11,925 nt of DNA from DATIBL01 sp035457505 (GTDB lineage: Bacteria > Patescibacteriota > Minisyncoccia > Phycocordibacterales > UBA6899). Numbering within the stretch: the first letter of the stretch is position 1; every line of letters begins with the position of its first letter. The position numbers were made by a program, and so were the translations under genes. The stretch spans positions 1 through 11,925 of the forward strand of contig DATIBL010000072.1 of NCBI GenBank assembly GCA_035457505.1, read 5' to 3'. The notes below the pieces were generated by a model. The model saw only the letters and a program-made list of their open reading frames with translations. It did not search any database and was not told where the DNA came from. Of this stretch, positions 11,774 to 11,925 are shown piece after piece.

Positions 11774-11925
11774 GTTCAATTAGCACCTCGCGGAAAAGAT
11801 CGAGATTCTCGACGACGATCCCCGTCCCGCGCGCGACCGCCGTGAGCGGATCATCTGCGACTTGGACCGGGATCTTGAGCGTGCTCGCCAACAGATCCGA
11901 AAGGCCATAGAGAAGAGCGCCGCCG
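11748..11925 (-). CDS. mreB: Rod shape-determining protein MreB (C-terminal 58 residues, cut by window edge)
   Basis: Only the end of this actin-like cytoskeletal ATPase is in the window. The fragment begins GGALLYGLSDLL and continues with PVQVADDPLTAVARGTG, which are the conserved last nucleotide-binding loop and C-terminal block of MreB. It ends HDNELPPR and a TAG at 11748-11750. Base 11925 is the third base of an incomplete codon. The last 26 bases overlap the start of mreC in another frame. MreB filaments guide the elongation enzymes encoded downstream. The operon promoter must lie outside the window. Confidence 0.93.
   Translation of the reverse strand, partial: GGALLYGLSDLLASTLKIPVQVADDPLTAVARGTGIVVENLDLFREVLIEHDNELPPR

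Noticed and set aside
1..11925. CRISPR array, transposon, prophage, RNA gene or defence island
   Set aside because: No regularly spaced repeats, transposase or phage-like proteins, tRNA-like folds or defence motifs were seen; nearly all bases are explained by the listed genes.

Overview
The window looks like a compact bacterial chromosome segment, most likely from a Patescibacteria/CPR-type genome (perhaps Parcubacteria-like); this placement is an inference. The supporting signs are nearly gapless packing, four 4-base ATGA stop/start overlaps, a very short MreD-like protein, few Shine-Dalgarno sequences, and promoters so close to start codons that leaderless mRNAs are expected. UGA is used as a normal stop, which argues against the code-25 lineages. 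All genes I accept are on the minus strand, so transcription runs from position 11925 towards 1.

Region A (11925 to 8793, read leftwards) is a cell-shape operon: the C-terminal end of mreB, then mreC, a short mreD-like gene and the elongation transpeptidase PBP2 (mrdA). These build the elongasome that directs side-wall peptidoglycan synthesis. The usual rodA partner does not follow mrdA. Region B (8729 to 8179) is greA with its own strong promoter and a perfect-stem terminator. Region C (8164 to about 3270) starts at a promoter that should give a leaderless lysS mRNA. It continues through a GT-C glycosyltransferase, a SAM methyltransferase (with a probable internal promoter), a YjjX-type inosine/xanthosine triphosphatase and a two-helix membrane protein, and ends at a GC-rich hairpin. 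The glycosyltransferase and methyltransferase are visibly more AT-rich than their surroundings.

Region D (3227 to 1) is the start of the division and cell wall (dcw) cluster: mraZ, rsmH, an unrecognised 65-residue protein, ftsL-like and ftsI (cut by the window edge). Its control region is the richest part of the window. It has a sigma70-type promoter with a 17-bp spacer, paired GTGGG boxes matching known MraZ operators, a consensus DnaA box just upstream, and a roughly 165-nt leader with a large bulged hairpin.

Both class B penicillin-binding protein systems, elongation (mreB-mrdA) and septation (ftsL-ftsI), therefore lie within 12 kb. Two window-wide patterns stand out: a repeated CT-ATG start-codon context, and strong over-representation of the palindrome CGATCG, including nine copies of GCGATCGC. 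I found no CRISPR array, mobile element, RNA gene or defence system.
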